Shown piece after piece: positions 8,843 through 18,069 of a DNA stretch of 64,000 nt. The position numbers were made by a program, and so were the translations under genes. The stretch covers positions 744,001-808,000 of the forward strand of contig NZ_CP067394.1 of the NCBI RefSeq assembly GCF_004210215.2, read 5' to 3'. The stretch's first letter is position 1; the number at the start of each line of letters is the position of its first letter. This DNA is from Cryobacterium sp. SO1 (lineage in GTDB: Bacteria > Actinomycetota > Actinomycetes > Actinomycetales > Microbacteriaceae). A model generated the notes under the pieces. That model searched no databases. It was not told the origin of the DNA and saw only the letters and a list, made by a program, of their open reading frames with translations.

Positions 8843-9827
8843 GTCGCTGCGAGCCGTCCTCGGCCAGCTCGGCCAGGTCGCTGCGAGAGGAGAGGAAGTC
8901 CGTGAAGGAGCGGAACCCGAGCGGCTTTTCGTTGAAGGACGGATCCATCCGGCGCATCTGGTTCTTGACCGTGCCCGTGTTCAGCCATTCGTCGTCGTCG
9001 CCCTTGGCGTGCCCGATCTGCAGTGCGCGAACCAGGAGCTCCGTCGCCAGCGACTGCGGGTCGATGTCCTCGGCCGGTTCCGGCTCGTCGTAGGGGGAGT
9101 CATCAGTGTGCGAGAACATCGGGATCGTCGTGAGCTTGCGGGTCGTACCGGCCGCCGGGGTGGGTTCCACCTCCACGGGCTCGGCTGCCCGGCGGCTGCC
9201 CTTAGCCTTGCCGGCACGGGGAGTCTCGGCGTCGGCGCTCGCGGTGACCTTCACGATTCCAGGCAGCGAGTCGTAGTCCTCGAACTCGTCGCACGCGGCA
9301 GCGAGCGACGTGCTGGTCGACCCGGCCACACCGATGCCGACGACGAAACGGCCCAGTCGCTTCGACTTCTGGGCGAGGGCGATGTAGTCCGAGTCGCCGG
9401 CGATGATGATCACGTGGGTGAGGTCGGGCAGCCTGAAGAGGTCTTCCACCACGTCGACAGCCAGACGGATGTCGGCACCGTTCTTCGTGCCCCGCGTCGT
9501 GGTGGTGAACAGTTGGGTGAGGTCCACCGCGCGGGACATCAGCTGGCGCTGATAGCTCGCGTTCACGGGCACGGACCAGTCGGCGTAGGCGCGGTTGACT
9601 ACGAGGGTGCCGAACGACGCGGCGAAGTCGATGATGGCGTTGAAGTCCACCGTGGCGGCGGCGAGGCGGGCGGCGACCTCGGGGTCGGCATCCCGGTTGG
9701 TCTTGTCGAAGTTGCGGATGCCGTCGCGCTGGAAGGCGTTGCGGCCGTGCAGCTGCTGGTAGCGCGAAATGACGATGTTGTCGAAGTCGATGTACAGGCC
9801 GACGCGGGCGTCGTTCGGTTCGGTCAT
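8805..9827 (-). CDS. NYN-domain (LabA-like) putative RNase with OST-HTH/LOTUS domain
   Basis: The ATG at 9827 follows TAAGGAGATCACC, a good ribosome-binding site; the longer open frame upstream has none. The N-terminal NYN/PIN-like nuclease domain shows VGLYIDFDN near the start, GADIRLAVDVVEDLF and VIIIAGDSDY, giving the conserved acidic residues. A linker leads to a C-terminal OST-HTH/LOTUS-type domain (FNEKPLGFRSFTDFLSSRSD). Such NYN-LOTUS proteins are thought to act on RNA. The substrate is unknown. Confidence 0.85.
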   Translation of the reverse strand: MTEPNDARVGLYIDFDNIVISRYQQLHGRNAFQRDGIRNFDKTNRDADPEVAARLAAATVDFNAIIDFAASFGTLVVNRAYADWSVPVNASYQRQLMSRAVDLTQLFTTTTRGTKNGADIRLAVDVVEDLFRLPDLTHVIIIAGDSDYIALAQKSKRLGRFVVGIGVAGSTSTSLAAACDEFEDYDSLPGIVKVTASADAETPRAGKAKGSRRAAEPVEVEPTPAAGTTRKLTTIPMFSHTDDSPYDEPEPAEDIDPQSLATELLVRALQIGHAKGDDDEWLNTGTVKNQMRRMDPSFNEKPLGFRSFTDFLSSRSDLAELAEDGSQRLIRLRPEANSPR

Positions 9828-9931
9828 GGTGATCTCCTTAGCCACAGGCGGAAAACTCAATAGCGATCCGATGGTTCCAGTCTGGTGCGAGCGGTGCGGC
9901 GAGGGCAACTCGGAACCGGGTACCGGGTGCG

Positions 9932-10588
9932 TCAGGCCTGTTCGACGTCGACCCACTCGCGGCCGACGCTCTGCAGTTCTGCGCTTCCCGCCGTGACGTG
10001 GGCGACGATCTCAGTGAGCCGTTCGGCGTCATCGTCGCTGATGTGCAGCAGGGCGCTCTGTCCATAGTCCGTGCCCAGGATCAGCACACCGCGCTGGCGC
10101 AACTCGGCCTCGATGCGGCCGGCCTCGGCATGGGGGAGGGTGAGCGTGAACAACTCTCGCCGTTCGCGTTCCACGAGCATCCCCAGGGACTGGGCGCGGT
10201 CGATCGTGGTGAGCACCGCATCCGAGTAGGCGCGCACGAGACCGCCGGCACCGAGGAGCGTGCCGCCGAAGTAGCGAGTGACCACGGCTACAGCGTCGAT
10301 GATTCCTCGCCCGGACAGCGCCTCCAGCATGGGGCGCCCCGCGGTCCCTGAGGGTTCGCCGTCGTCGTGTGCGCGGCGCACCTGCTCGGGAGTGCCGCTT
10401 GGCCCGATCACCAGTGCGGAGCAGTGATGGCGCGCACCCCAGTGTTCCTTGCGTGCGCTGTCGATGGCCGCACGCGCGGCATCCTCCGTCTCAACCCTGA
10501 TCAGGCGGCAGAGGAATCTGGATCGTTTGACGGTGATCTCGGCTTCGACGACGCTACCCGCGCCGCCGCGCACAGTGAGATCGCCCAT
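9932..10588 (-). CDS. yigZ: YigZ/IMPACT family protein
   Basis: A 218-residue UPF0029/IMPACT family protein. The signature KRSRFLCRL near residue 23, ARHHCSALVIG, and DDGEPSGTAGRPMLEAL followed by RYFGGTLLGAGGLVRAYSDA are the conserved blocks of this family. Bacterial YigZ has a ribosome- or nucleic-acid-related role that is not well defined. Length and domain layout are complete. It stands alone between the NYN gene and the ANTAR genes. Confidence 0.92.
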   Translation of the reverse strand: MGDLTVRGGAGSVVEAEITVKRSRFLCRLIRVETEDAARAAIDSARKEHWGARHHCSALVIGPSGTPEQVRRAHDDGEPSGTAGRPMLEALSGRGIIDAVAVVTRYFGGTLLGAGGLVRAYSDAVLTTIDRAQSLGMLVERERRELFTLTLPHAEAGRIEAELRQRGVLILGTDYGQSALLHISDDDAERLTEIVAHVTAGSAELQSVGREWVDVEQA

Positions 10589-10625
10589 CTGCCCAGTCTC
10601 GCCTAGTTGTCGGGTCGGCCCCGGC

Positions 10626-11369
10626 TCAGAAGCGAAGATCTCGGGTGACTATTTGCCGGGCGACCAGGGTCAGCGAGGTCTGGTGCGAGCGGGCGTGGCT
10701 GCGGATGAGAGCGAACGCCGCCTCGACGGACACGTTGGCGGTTTCGGCGACGACGCCCTTGGCCTGCTCGAGGATGATGCGGCTCGAGAGCGCCTCCTGC
10801 AGCTGGTCGCGCAGTTTCGAGGCATCCCGAATCGTGCGCTCCTGCAGGATGCCGATGGTCGCCACGTCGGCCAGGGCCTGGGCGGCTCGAATGTCCCGCT
10901 GGTTGAGCTCCCCACGCTCGTTCCGCATCAGGTTCAGGGTGCCGATGGTAGTTTCCCGCAGGCGCAGCGGGATCGCATAGACCGAGTGGATGCCCTGGGC
11001 GCGGGCAGTGGCGCAGAAGTCGGCCCAGCGGGAGGACCCGACGTTGATGTCGGGCACCGAGACGACGGCCCGGGTGCGGAAGCACTCCAGGCAGGGCCCG
11101 GCGTCGGCGTCCAGCTGCATGATCTCCACGAGGGTGTTGGCCTCGCTGGTGGAGGCGACGACCTCCAACTTGTTGTGGGCGTTTGCCAGGAGAATTCCGG
11201 CCGAGTCGACATCGAGGAGGTCGTGGCAGGTCTCCACAAGGGTCTGCAACAGGTCGAGCACGTCATAGCCGGCCACCAGGGTGTCCGCAAACGTCGCAAA
11301 AGCGTCGAAGAGCCGTTCCAGGCGAACGGTTTCGTCCAGGTGTGTGGTCTCATTCACGGGGTGCCTCAT
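10626..11369 (-). CDS. GAF and ANTAR domain protein, putative transcription antiterminator
   Basis: A 247-residue protein with an N-terminal GAF sensor domain (residues about 25-165, including DADAGPCLECFRTRAVVSVP) and a C-terminal ANTAR RNA-binding domain (SSRIILEQAKGVVAETANVS then AAFALIRSHARSH). ANTAR proteins bind two-hexaloop RNA hairpins to block termination. Its start lies 20 bases inside the end of the gene upstream, so the two are translationally coupled. The signal sensed by the GAF domain is unknown. Confidence 0.92.
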   Translation of the reverse strand: MRHPVNETTHLDETVRLERLFDAFATFADTLVAGYDVLDLLQTLVETCHDLLDVDSAGILLANAHNKLEVVASTSEANTLVEIMQLDADAGPCLECFRTRAVVSVPDINVGSSRWADFCATARAQGIHSVYAIPLRLRETTIGTLNLMRNERGELNQRDIRAAQALADVATIGILQERTIRDASKLRDQLQEALSSRIILEQAKGVVAETANVSVEAAFALIRSHARSHQTSLTLVARQIVTRDLRF

Positions 11370-12072
11370 TCAGGGGTGCCTCACCCGGCTCGGAGAGCGC
11401 GGCGAACCGAATCCGCCGCTCGATGACGTCCTGGGCGATTTCGCGCATCGGGCGATTCTCCGCGAACGCCCGGGCCTGGAGGATCAGGTGGGCGTCTTCG
11501 GCGGTCGTTCCGAGCTGGGCGAGGACCATGCCGGTCGCCTGGTGGATCAATCGTCGGGAGTACGTCGTTGTCTCAGCCGGCAGGTCGTCACCGGTGATGG
11601 CGTGGCGCAGGACGATCCGGCTGACGATGGCGGAGAGAACCAGCGTCTGCCCTTGCTGCTGTGGGCTGAGCGAGACAGGCGCCAAGGAGTAGAGGTCCAG
11701 AGCACCGATTTCGAGCGGTCCGAAGAAAAGCGGGAAAGCGAAGATCGCCCCGATCTCCTCCTGACGAATCGCGGTCAGGAATGCCGGCCATGAGGTGCTG
11801 CTCGTCTGAGCAATGTCGGGTTCGAGCACGGGCCGCCGATTGACCAGGGCGTCCCAACACGGACCTTCACCCAGGTCGAATTGCAGTTCGTCCACGCGCC
11901 CGGCCCTGGCGTCCGTGGCCGAGATCGTTTCGGCGCCAAGGAACGATCCAAAGGTCGAGATCGAGGCGCCCGAGACAGGAAGGAACCCCAAAAACGGCCG
12001 CGCCAAGTCAGAGATCTGCCCCCGGCTGTCGGAAAGGGAATCCGACGCAACTTGGAATAGATCGTGGGTCAT
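11350..12072 (-). CDS. GAF and ANTAR domain protein, second copy
   Basis: A GAF-ANTAR protein of about 240 residues: GAF part with DLGEGPCWDALVNRRPVLEP, ANTAR part with RRLIHQATGMVLAQLGTTAE and ALRARAF-like downstream helices ending in DVIERRIRF. I choose the ATG at 12072, preceded by GGAGGAG at 10 bases; an upstream TTG is too close to that site. It forms a two-gene operon with the following GAF-ANTAR gene. The sequences are clearly diverged, so this is an old duplication or two separate sensors. Confidence 0.9.
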   Translation of the reverse strand: MTHDLFQVASDSLSDSRGQISDLARPFLGFLPVSGASISTFGSFLGAETISATDARAGRVDELQFDLGEGPCWDALVNRRPVLEPDIAQTSSTSWPAFLTAIRQEEIGAIFAFPLFFGPLEIGALDLYSLAPVSLSPQQQGQTLVLSAIVSRIVLRHAITGDDLPAETTTYSRRLIHQATGMVLAQLGTTAEDAHLILQARAFAENRPMREIAQDVIERRIRFAALSEPGEAPLNEAPRE

Positions 12073-12241
12073 CGCACTCAACTCCTCCCGTTTGTCGCCA
12101 CAGTACGCGCGACCCGTGAGGAGCGCGACGGTGCGTTCCGATCATGGCGCCGCGCAATAGGCTTGAGAGCGGTCCGCCTCGCTGCGCTGCGGGAGCCGCG
12201 GGCACTCTTCAGCTTCATCGTTTCGGCATTCAGGAGAACTC

Positions 12242-13957
12242 ATGACCGCATCTGCCCCCGTTGATCCGACGTCAACCGACGCCTGGAAGCAGCTCTCCAG
12301 CATCGCCGACGGCTTTTCGCCCGATCTTCGCGGCTGGTTTGCCACAGACCCGGGGCGAGCCGATCGATTCACCCTGCAGGCGGGCGACCTCACCGTCGAC
12401 CTGTCCAAGAACCTCCTAACCGACGAGATCCTCGCCCCGCTCCTGCAGCTCGCGAAGGAGACCGACGTCACGGGCCGGTTCCAGGCCATGATCGCCGGCG
12501 AACACATCAACGTCACCGAAGACCGCGCGGTTCTGCACACCGCCCTCCGACGTCCCAAGGACGGTGCCGGCCTGGTGCCCGCACAGGGCTTCCAGGTCGG
12601 CGGCCAGGACGTTGACGCTGATGTTCACGCCACGCTCGACAAGGTGTACGCCTTCGCCGAGAAGGTGCGGTCCGGTCAGTGGACCGGCGTCACCGGCAAG
12701 CCCATTCGCACTGTCGTCAACATCGGGATCGGCGGTTCCGACCTCGGCCCCGTTATGGTCTACGAAGCGCTGAAGCCTTACGTGCAGGCCGGCCTCGAGG
12801 TGCGGTTCGTGTCGAACATCGACCCCACCGACGTCTACGAGAAGACCGCGGGTCTGGACCCCGAGACCACGCTGTTCATCGTTGCCTCGAAGACCTTCGG
12901 CACCCTCGAGACGCTCACGAACGCCCGGCTGGCCCGGGAGTGGCTGTGGAACCAGCTTCTGGATGCTGGCGCGATCGACGACACCGACGCCGCCCGCTCC
13001 GACGCCGTCGCCAAGCACTTCGTCGCCGTGTCGACCGCTCTGGACAAGGTCGCGGCGTTCGGCATCGACCCCGAAAACGCCTTCGGCTTCTGGGACTGGG
13101 TGGGTGGCCGGTTCTCCGTCGACTCCGCCATCGGCACCTCCGTGGTCATCGCCATCGGCCCCGACAACTGGCGCGAATTCCTGTCCGGATTCCACGCGCT
13201 CGACGAGCACATGCGCACCGCGCCCCTCGAGCAGAACGTGCCCGTGCTGATGGGCCTCCTGAACGTCTGGTACACCAACTTCCTCAAGGCGCAGAGCCAC
13301 GCGGTACTCCCGTACGCCCAGTACCTGCACCGTTTCCCGGCCTACCTGCAGCAGCTCACGATGGAGTCGAACGGCAAGAGCGTGCGGTGGGACGGCACGC
13401 CCGTCACGACCGACACCGGCGAGATCTTCTGGGGCGAACCGGGCACCAACGGTCAGCACGCGTTCTACCAGCTCATCCACCAGGGCACCCGACTGGTTCC
13501 GGCGGACTTCATCGCGGTCGCCAACCCCGCTCATCCCCTGAAGGACGCGGCTGCCGACAAGCCCGGCCAGGACGTGCACGCGCTGTTCATGGCGAACTTC
13601 TTCGCTCAGACCAAGGCGCTCGCCTTCGGCAAGACCGCTGACGAGGTGCGTGCGGAGGGCACCACGGAGTCCGTCGTGCCGGCTCGTGCCTTCGCCGGCA
13701 ACCGGCCGACCACGTCGATCCTGGCACCGGCCCTCACGCCGAGCGTGCTGGGACAGCTGATCGCGCTCTACGAGCACATCGTGTTCGTGGAAGGCACCAT
13801 CTGGGGCATCGATTCGTTCGACCAGTGGGGAGTCGAGCTCGGCAAGCAGCTGGCCGTGCAGATTGCCCCCGCAGTCGAGGGCGACGCCGAGACTCTGGCG
13901 TCCCAGGACTCGTCGACTAAGTCGCTGATCGCCAAGTACCTCGAGCTGCGCGACTGA
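12242..13957 (+). CDS. pgi: Glucose-6-phosphate isomerase
   Basis: A full-length 571-residue phosphoglucose isomerase. It converts glucose 6-phosphate and fructose 6-phosphate in glycolysis and gluconeogenesis. Visible family blocks are [55 protein letters not shown], the MESNGKSV segment before the active-site region and [16 protein letters not shown]. The ATG follows AGGAGAACTC. It is a core gene and the last intact core gene before the repeat-rich region. Confidence 0.97.
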   Translation: MTASAPVDPTSTDAWKQLSSIADGFSPDLRGWFATDPGRADRFTLQAGDLTVDLSKNLLTDEILAPLLQLAKETDVTGRFQAMIAGEHINVTEDRAVLHTALRRPKDGAGLVPAQGFQVGGQDVDADVHATLDKVYAFAEKVRSGQWTGVTGKPIRTVVNIGIGGSDLGPVMVYEALKPYVQAGLEVRFVSNIDPTDVYEKTAGLDPETTLFIVASKTFGTLETLTNARLAREWLWNQLLDAGAIDDTDAARSDAVAKHFVAVSTALDKVAAFGIDPENAFGFWDWVGGRFSVDSAIGTSVVIAIGPDNWREFLSGFHALDEHMRTAPLEQNVPVLMGLLNVWYTNFLKAQSHAVLPYAQYLHRFPAYLQQLTMESNGKSVRWDGTPVTTDTGEIFWGEPGTNGQHAFYQLIHQGTRLVPADFIAVANPAHPLKDAAADKPGQDVHALFMANFFAQTKALAFGKTADEVRAEGTTESVVPARAFAGNRPTTSILAPALTPSVLGQLIALYEHIVFVEGTIWGIDSFDQWGVELGKQLAVQIAPAVEGDAETLASQDSSTKSLIAKYLELRD

Positions 13958-14010
13958 CCCGTACTCGACTGACCCGTGCCCGCCTGGGGCGTTCGGGGCA
14001 CACTGGTGTC

Positions 14011-14538
14011 GTGAGCGGAATCCGGTGGGTGCTGCACGTCGATCTTGACCAGTTCATCGCGGCTGTCGAAGTGCTCCGTCGACCTGAGCTGGCGGGCAAG
14101 CCGATCATTGTCGGCGGGCGGGGCGATCCCACGGAGCGAGCCGTGGTGTCGACCGCCTCCTACGAGGCCCGGGCCTTCGGGGTGGGGTCCGGGATGCCCT
14201 TGCGCATTGCGGCCCGGAAGGTGCCCGACGCCGTGATCCTGCCCGTCGATGCAGAGGCTTACCTCGCAGCGTCGGAAACGGTCATGGCCACGCTGCGCGC
14301 GCAGCCCGGCGTCACCGTGCAGGTGCTGGGATGGGACGAGGCCTTCCTCGGCACCGAAACAGAGGATCCGGAAGCCTACGCCCGACAGGTGCAGGCAGCT
14401 GTCCTGGAACGCACTCGCCTGCACTGCAGTGTGGGCATCGGCGACACCCTGGTCCGGGCCAAGGTCGCCACCGGATTCGGTAAGCCGGCCGGCGTCTTCC
14501 GTCTCACGGCGGAGAACTGGCTGGACACAGACCCGACG
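14011..14538 (+). pseudogene. dinB: DNA polymerase IV (DinB), truncated
   Basis: The N-terminal catalytic half of a Y-family polymerase is intact: VLHVDLDQFIAAVEVLRRPE with the first acidic residues, VVSTASYEARAFGVGSGMPL, and VLGWDEAFLG with the second acidic pair. The frame is DinB-like up to about 14538 (VFRLTAENWLDTD) and then becomes unrelated. The fingers/thumb connection and the little-finger domain are missing, so it should be inactive. The break point is the left edge of the repeat array. Confidence 0.85.
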
Positions 14539-14641
14539 AAGAGAGCGAGACGGATAGGCGAGAACAGAACGGACAGTCGTCGCTTTGAAGAGTGTCGATA
14601 TTCAGTGCCGAGGGTACGGTCCCACGAACGAAGCCACTTCA

Positions 14642-14681
14642 GACAGGTCCAGATACGAGACACGTCGCCTACCGCTCGTCG
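14642..14681 (+). repeat. Array repeat, partial L half
   Basis: First recognisable copy of the array repeat: GACAGGTCCAGATACGAGAC and the following CGTCGCCTACCGCTCGTCG-like tail of the L half. The opening GTCTCG part is missing, having been replaced by about 100 bases of unknown origin after the dinB break. Confidence 0.75.
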
Positions 14682-14682
14682 G

Positions 14683-14828
14683 GTGACCGGGCGGCTCCAT
14701 GCGCCAGCCGGCGCAGGGGAGCCGTCGGGAATCTCGATCTCGGTAAGGCCGAATAACTCAGCGTCAGTGAGCCAGAAACTGCAATTATTCGCTTCGTAGC
14801 CGAGTCGGCCTAGATCCGTATGAACCTC
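14683..14828 (-). pseudogene. Remnant of a cassette gene
   Basis: On the minus strand this stretch reads as coding (LGYEANNCSFWLTDAELFG, then LTEIEIPDGSPAPAGAWSRP), begins after a stop codon without a clear start, and runs into the repeat remnant and antisense dinB without its own stop. I infer a gene fragment left in the boundary region; the family is not recognised. The next 170 bases to 15005 hold nothing I can identify. Confidence 0.35.
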
Positions 14829-15005
14829 GGCTACTTAATTAGGCCCCCCTATTTCTGCTCTACGGCTCGAGACGCATTCTCATGATCCGGTCACCAATCA
14901 TCCTTGGTGGGTGATGCAGGGGCGCTTCCAGGCGGAAATGATGTGGTCTGGCCCTATCTGAGTGCCAACTGGACGCGCCAAGTGGACGCATTGAGGAGTG
15001 CCGAT

Positions 15006-15320
15006 ATGGCTGAATCTGTGTTGGCAAGTTCGAACCAGGGTCCTGCGAAGAAGGCGATTCTGGATTTCGTTGATGGGGCAATCACGCCGGGTGACGATTT
15101 CGTCAAGGTCGTTGACTGTATCGCTGCGTTCGACAACGATGACGCGTTGTGGTTGGAGCAGCCTCTGCCGCCGAAGTTCGACATCGTGTTCCGAAAGTGG
15201 GGCGAACAGGTCAAGGCGCATCCCGCCCTCGCCCAAGTCCAGCCGTACAAGGGACTGCTGGCGCACGAACTCCTCAAGCACTGGGCACTCACCTCGCACA
15301 CCGACGGGACGCTGCGATGA
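15006..15320 (+). CDS. Hypothetical protein co-transcribed with aquaporin
   Basis: A 104-residue protein starting at the ATG after GAGGAGTGCCGAT. It is rich in acidic and hydrophobic residues (AILDFVDGAITPGDDFVKVV, WLEQPLPPKFDIVF, YKGLLAHELLKHWAL) and has no membrane segment. I do not recognise a family. Its stop overlaps the aquaporin start by ATGA, so the two genes are translationally coupled and probably act together. Confidence 0.6.
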   Translation: MAESVLASSNQGPAKKAILDFVDGAITPGDDFVKVVDCIAAFDNDDALWLEQPLPPKFDIVFRKWGEQVKAHPALAQVQPYKGLLAHELLKHWALTSHTDGTLR

Positions 15321-16114
15321 CGCCAAATACCACAGTTGGGCAGGTAGCGCCCGAGAGTGTCCTGGACCGGATTCAGAACTTCTCCGACCCCAAACAGGAG
15401 TGGCGTCGGCTGTTCTCTGAGCTGTACGGCACCTTCCTGCTCGTGATCGTCGCCGCCGGTGGCGGCATGATGAGTGAGGCGTTCCCCGGGGTGATCAGCC
15501 GGCAGGCCGCTGTCGTGGCGCCTGGGCTGATGGTGCTCGGCGTCATTCTGTTCATGGGCAAGGTCTCGGGCGCCCACCTGAACCCGGCCGTCAGCATCGC
15601 GTTCGCGTTGCGCGGCGACTTCCCGTGGCGCCGCCTTCCGGGCTACATACTCGTCCAGCTCATCGGCGCGACGCTCGCCAGCCTGCTCCTGACCGCCGTC
15701 ATCGGGGTGTCGTCGAGCTTCGGCTCGAACTACCCGGCCTCGAACTACTCGGCCGGAGCGGCGTTCTGGATGGAGGCCCTTCTGACGCTCGGCCTCGTCA
15801 GCGTCATCCTTGGCACCGCCTCCGGCGCGCAGAACGTCGGCCTCTTCGGCGCGTTCGGGGTCGGCGCCTACATCGCCCTCGCCGGGCTGTGGGGCAGCCC
15901 CATCTCGGGAACGTCGATGAACCCAGCCCGCACGTTCGGCCCTGACCTCGCCAGTGGCAACTTCACCGACTTCTGGGTCTACGTAGCCGGCCCGATCGTC
16001 GGCGCTATCGTCGCGGTCGGTGTGGCCTTCGTGCTGCGGGGCAAGGGCGGCGGGGCCTCCGGTTCCGGCGCTGCCCAGGGCGCCCTGTTCACCGAAGTCA
16101 GCAAGACCGACTAG
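15317..16114 (+). CDS. Aquaporin / major intrinsic protein family channel
   Basis: A 265-residue MIP-family channel with both signature loops: HLNPAV (in KVSGAHLNPAVSIAFALRG) and SMNPAR (in GTSMNPARTFGPDL), plus six predicted membrane helices. The first helix (FSELYGTFLLVIVAAGGGMM) starts after about 35 cytoplasmic residues. It passively conducts water or small neutral solutes; the selectivity residues cannot be assigned with confidence. First complete module of the array together with the gene before it. Confidence 0.93.
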   Translation: MTPNTTVGQVAPESVLDRIQNFSDPKQEWRRLFSELYGTFLLVIVAAGGGMMSEAFPGVISRQAAVVAPGLMVLGVILFMGKVSGAHLNPAVSIAFALRGDFPWRRLPGYILVQLIGATLASLLLTAVIGVSSSFGSNYPASNYSAGAAFWMEALLTLGLVSVILGTASGAQNVGLFGAFGVGAYIALAGLWGSPISGTSMNPARTFGPDLASGNFTDFWVYVAGPIVGAIVAVGVAFVLRGKGGGASGSGAAQGALFTEVSKTD

Positions 16115-16194
16115 CTTGCCGCGTTGTTCTCAGGCAGGACTCGCCTTGACCCCGCCAGCTAGCCGCGCAGCGTTACATCCATACCACGCACGAT

Positions 16195-16250
16195 GGCTCG
16201 CAACCCTACCCATGCGAGACAGGTCCAGATACGAGACAAGTCATCTGGGC
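16195..16250 (+). repeat. Array repeat, L half
   Basis: An L half: CTCGCAACCCTACCCATG, then GCGAGACAGGTCCAGATACG and AGACAAGTCATC. No R half follows; the sequence moves into unrelated DNA. Confidence 0.85.
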
Positions 16251-16400
16251 GACCGCGTGGTACTCTCCCTTGCCGATGCCCACGCCGATGAAGACGTCGA
16301 CGCTGTCGTAGTTCTCGATCACGAATCCTCCGTCTCAGGTTCCACAAAGTTGACCGGAACCGCTCCCGGTCCAGCCCCTATCAGCGATCACCTGATGCCA

Positions 16401-16469
16401 GTCAGGCCCGGTGACAACACACCCCCCGGATCATGGACGACTGGGGGCAAGAACCATGCCGGGCCTGAC
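16401..16469. other. Large inverted repeat in a gene-free stretch
   Basis: GTCAGGCCCGG at 16401-16411 is exactly complementary to CCGGGCCTGAC at 16459-16469, with an inner CCCCC/GGGGG pair that extends the fold. It lies in the 576-base stretch 16115-16690, which otherwise holds only the L half. This could be a structured RNA, an element end or a strong hairpin; there is no T-run making it a standard terminator. Confidence 0.5.
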
Positions 16470-16690
16470 AGGCCAACACCCTCACAGAACGACACGATCA
16501 AGGGCTACGAAGAAAGTAATGGGGCTGCACTGTCAGGCTGCCAGCGGATGCGACCGCGCTACGCCCCGACTGGGGCGGCGACGGCATTCCTTGCTCGAGT
16601 AACGGCTCGGTAGACGGTAGCCTGGCGGGATGAGCTTGTGCGAGGCTGTCACTTATGTGCACCTCAACCGCGCGATTCAGGGGATAGCTC

Positions 16691-16885
16691 ATGCGCGAAA
16701 CATTAGTCTTCCAGGGTGTCCTGGCCTTGATCGGCGTCGCATTCGTCATCGCAGGTGCTGCGTATCTGTCGACCAGCGTGCCGCTTGGACTACTTGGCGC
16801 AGTTGGTGGCCTGCTCGTCATCGGGGGAGCGCTTGTCGTTGTGTTGCGTAAGAAGAGAACCATGAGCGCTCATCCGCATAAGTAA
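16691..16885 (+). CDS. Small membrane protein, two helices
   Basis: A 64-residue protein with two hydrophobic segments (TLVFQGVLALIGVAFVIAGA and LLGAVGGLLVIGGALVVVL) and a positively charged tail RKKRTMSAHPHK. The ATG follows AGGGGATAGCTC. No known family; charge distribution suggests both ends in the cytoplasm. Typical of small orphan cassette proteins. Confidence 0.55.
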   Translation: MRETLVFQGVLALIGVAFVIAGAAYLSTSVPLGLLGAVGGLLVIGGALVVVLRKKRTMSAHPHK

Positions 16886-16983
16886 CCCCCCGAGGGACGG
16901 TTGATGCGGGAGCCCTCGTCACCGGGCATGTCCGTGCCATCGGGAAAAACACGACGGGCGACACAGGGGCGCGACCCTGGAGT

Positions 16984-17184
16984 TTGGTAAGCGCGGCAAT
17001 CGGACTAGTCATACTCGTCGTGCTTATTCTCTTTGGCACGGAGTACGGCACATGGCTGGACGAGGCCGGCAGGCTCGAGACCTCGCCACCGTCCTTCGTG
17101 CTCCCGTTCGTCATCGGTGGTCTAGGCGCGGTTCTTGTTCTCGGCGGCCTAGTATCAGCATTCATCACGGGCGACGAAAGCTGA
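16984..17184 (+). CDS. Small membrane protein, two helices
   Basis: A 66-residue protein with helices at AAIGLVILVVLILFGTEYG and FVLPFVIGGLGAVLVLGGLV, separated by a short polar loop. The only plausible start is the TTG at 16984 next to GGAG. No family is recognised. It resembles the preceding two-helix protein in layout but not in sequence. Confidence 0.45.
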   Translation: MVSAAIGLVILVVLILFGTEYGTWLDEAGRLETSPPSFVLPFVIGGLGAVLVLGGLVSAFITGDES

Positions 17185-17207
17185 GCGCGATGGAGGACTC
17201 TGCTTAG

Positions 17208-17238
17208 GTCCCGAATCCCTTTGGATATGAGGCGTGAC
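17208..17238 (+). repeat. Array repeat, degenerate L-like half
   Basis: GTCCCGAATCCCTTTGGAT followed by ATGAGGCGTGAC resembles the first part of the L half with substitutions. Its R partner may be the R half at 17274. Confidence 0.45.
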
Positions 17239-17273
17239 AGCAGTGGCCGGCAGCGCCAAGGGGCGTTGCCTGA

Positions 17274-17317
17274 GTCTTACAACCCATGGGATGTGAGGCA
17301 GCCCGGTTACGAGACAT
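17274..17317 (+). repeat. Array repeat, R half
   Basis: R half: GTCTTACAACCCATGGG, then ATGTGAGGCAGCCCGGTTACGAGACA in two pieces. The end GGTTACGAGAC complements the consensus start GTCTCGTAACC. It precedes the lipoprotein gene by about 155 bases. Confidence 0.85.
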
Positions 17318-17474
17318 CTTGCTCCAAGGCATCTCCGCCACAGGACTCCTCGGTCAGCATCTTCGAGCAACGTTCAGATCAGATTTACCTGGCTGATATG
17401 CGGGCTTGTTAGCTTCGCCCAGGGCGAGCCGCGCCGGCCTCAAAGCGCGTGTACAGAGAAGGAGCAACGACGTG

Positions 17475-17870
17475 ATGAAGTACGAACTGGTCAGGTCTCT
17501 TCTTGTGCTTGCAATCGCGTCATTCGCGTTGGCAGGTTGCGCCGTTACTTCAGGGGACACCGTAACCCCCGACGGAACGGCCACCACCATGATTGCAACG
17601 ACTGGTTCTGGTCCGGCCGGCGCAGGTAACGAGGCGCTCCTGAAGGGCGAGCTGACCATCACAGATGGGTGCGTGACGATCAACACGTCTTCCGTCCCAG
17701 TCTTCCCAAACACTGCGAGTTGGGACGGCACCACGCTGAATTGGGAGGGGGCGGACTACGTGCTGGGAGACATTATTGCTCTTTCCGGAGGAGAAACTGA
17801 CGTTGCCGGCGACCTGCCAGCCGGATGCAAGTCGCTGACGGCATTCTACGTATCAGGTGGCGCGGGATAG
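17475..17870 (+). CDS. Small lipoprotein, intact member of a duplicated pair
   Basis: A 131-residue secreted lipoprotein: signal peptide MKYELVRSLLVLAIASFALA with lipobox cysteine in LAGCAV, then a small globular domain with two Cys (TDGCVTIN and PAGCKSL). ATG follows AAGGAGCAACGACGTG; a GTG one codon earlier is also possible. A 5'-truncated, nearly identical copy lies at 40607-40957. Its fold resembles the small extracytoplasmic proteins often found in cassette arrays; function unknown. Confidence 0.75.
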   Translation: MKYELVRSLLVLAIASFALAGCAVTSGDTVTPDGTATTMIATTGSGPAGAGNEALLKGELTITDGCVTINTSSVPVFPNTASWDGTTLNWEGADYVLGDIIALSGGETDVAGDLPAGCKSLTAFYVSGGAG

Positions 17871-17940
17871 GGAACGGGCCGTCACCCCTTCGCGTGCCAG
17901 CAAATCGATACCGACTGCCGAGACGGCGGAGTGCGCTTGT

Positions 17941-17985
17941 TGTCTCACATCGCATGGGTTTCAAGACGCTTCGGTTACGAGACAA
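17941..17985 (+). repeat. Array repeat, R half
   Basis: TGTCTCACATCGCATGGG followed by TTTCAAGACGCTTCGG and TTACGAGACA. Similarity to the paralogous module near 41028 continues through this R half and stops at its 3' end. Confidence 0.9.
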
Positions 17986-18069
17986 TGAGTGAAGCCGCAG
18001 AGCGCCTACGAGCGGAACTTTTACAGTTCTGTTGGGGCCTCCTCGACGGTGCTGGTCGAATGCTGTGCG

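Noticed and set aside
12416..13777. 453-codon open frame on the minus strand opposite pgi
   Set aside because: Shadow of the glucose-6-phosphate isomerase gene; low-complexity His/Gly/Val composition and no motifs.
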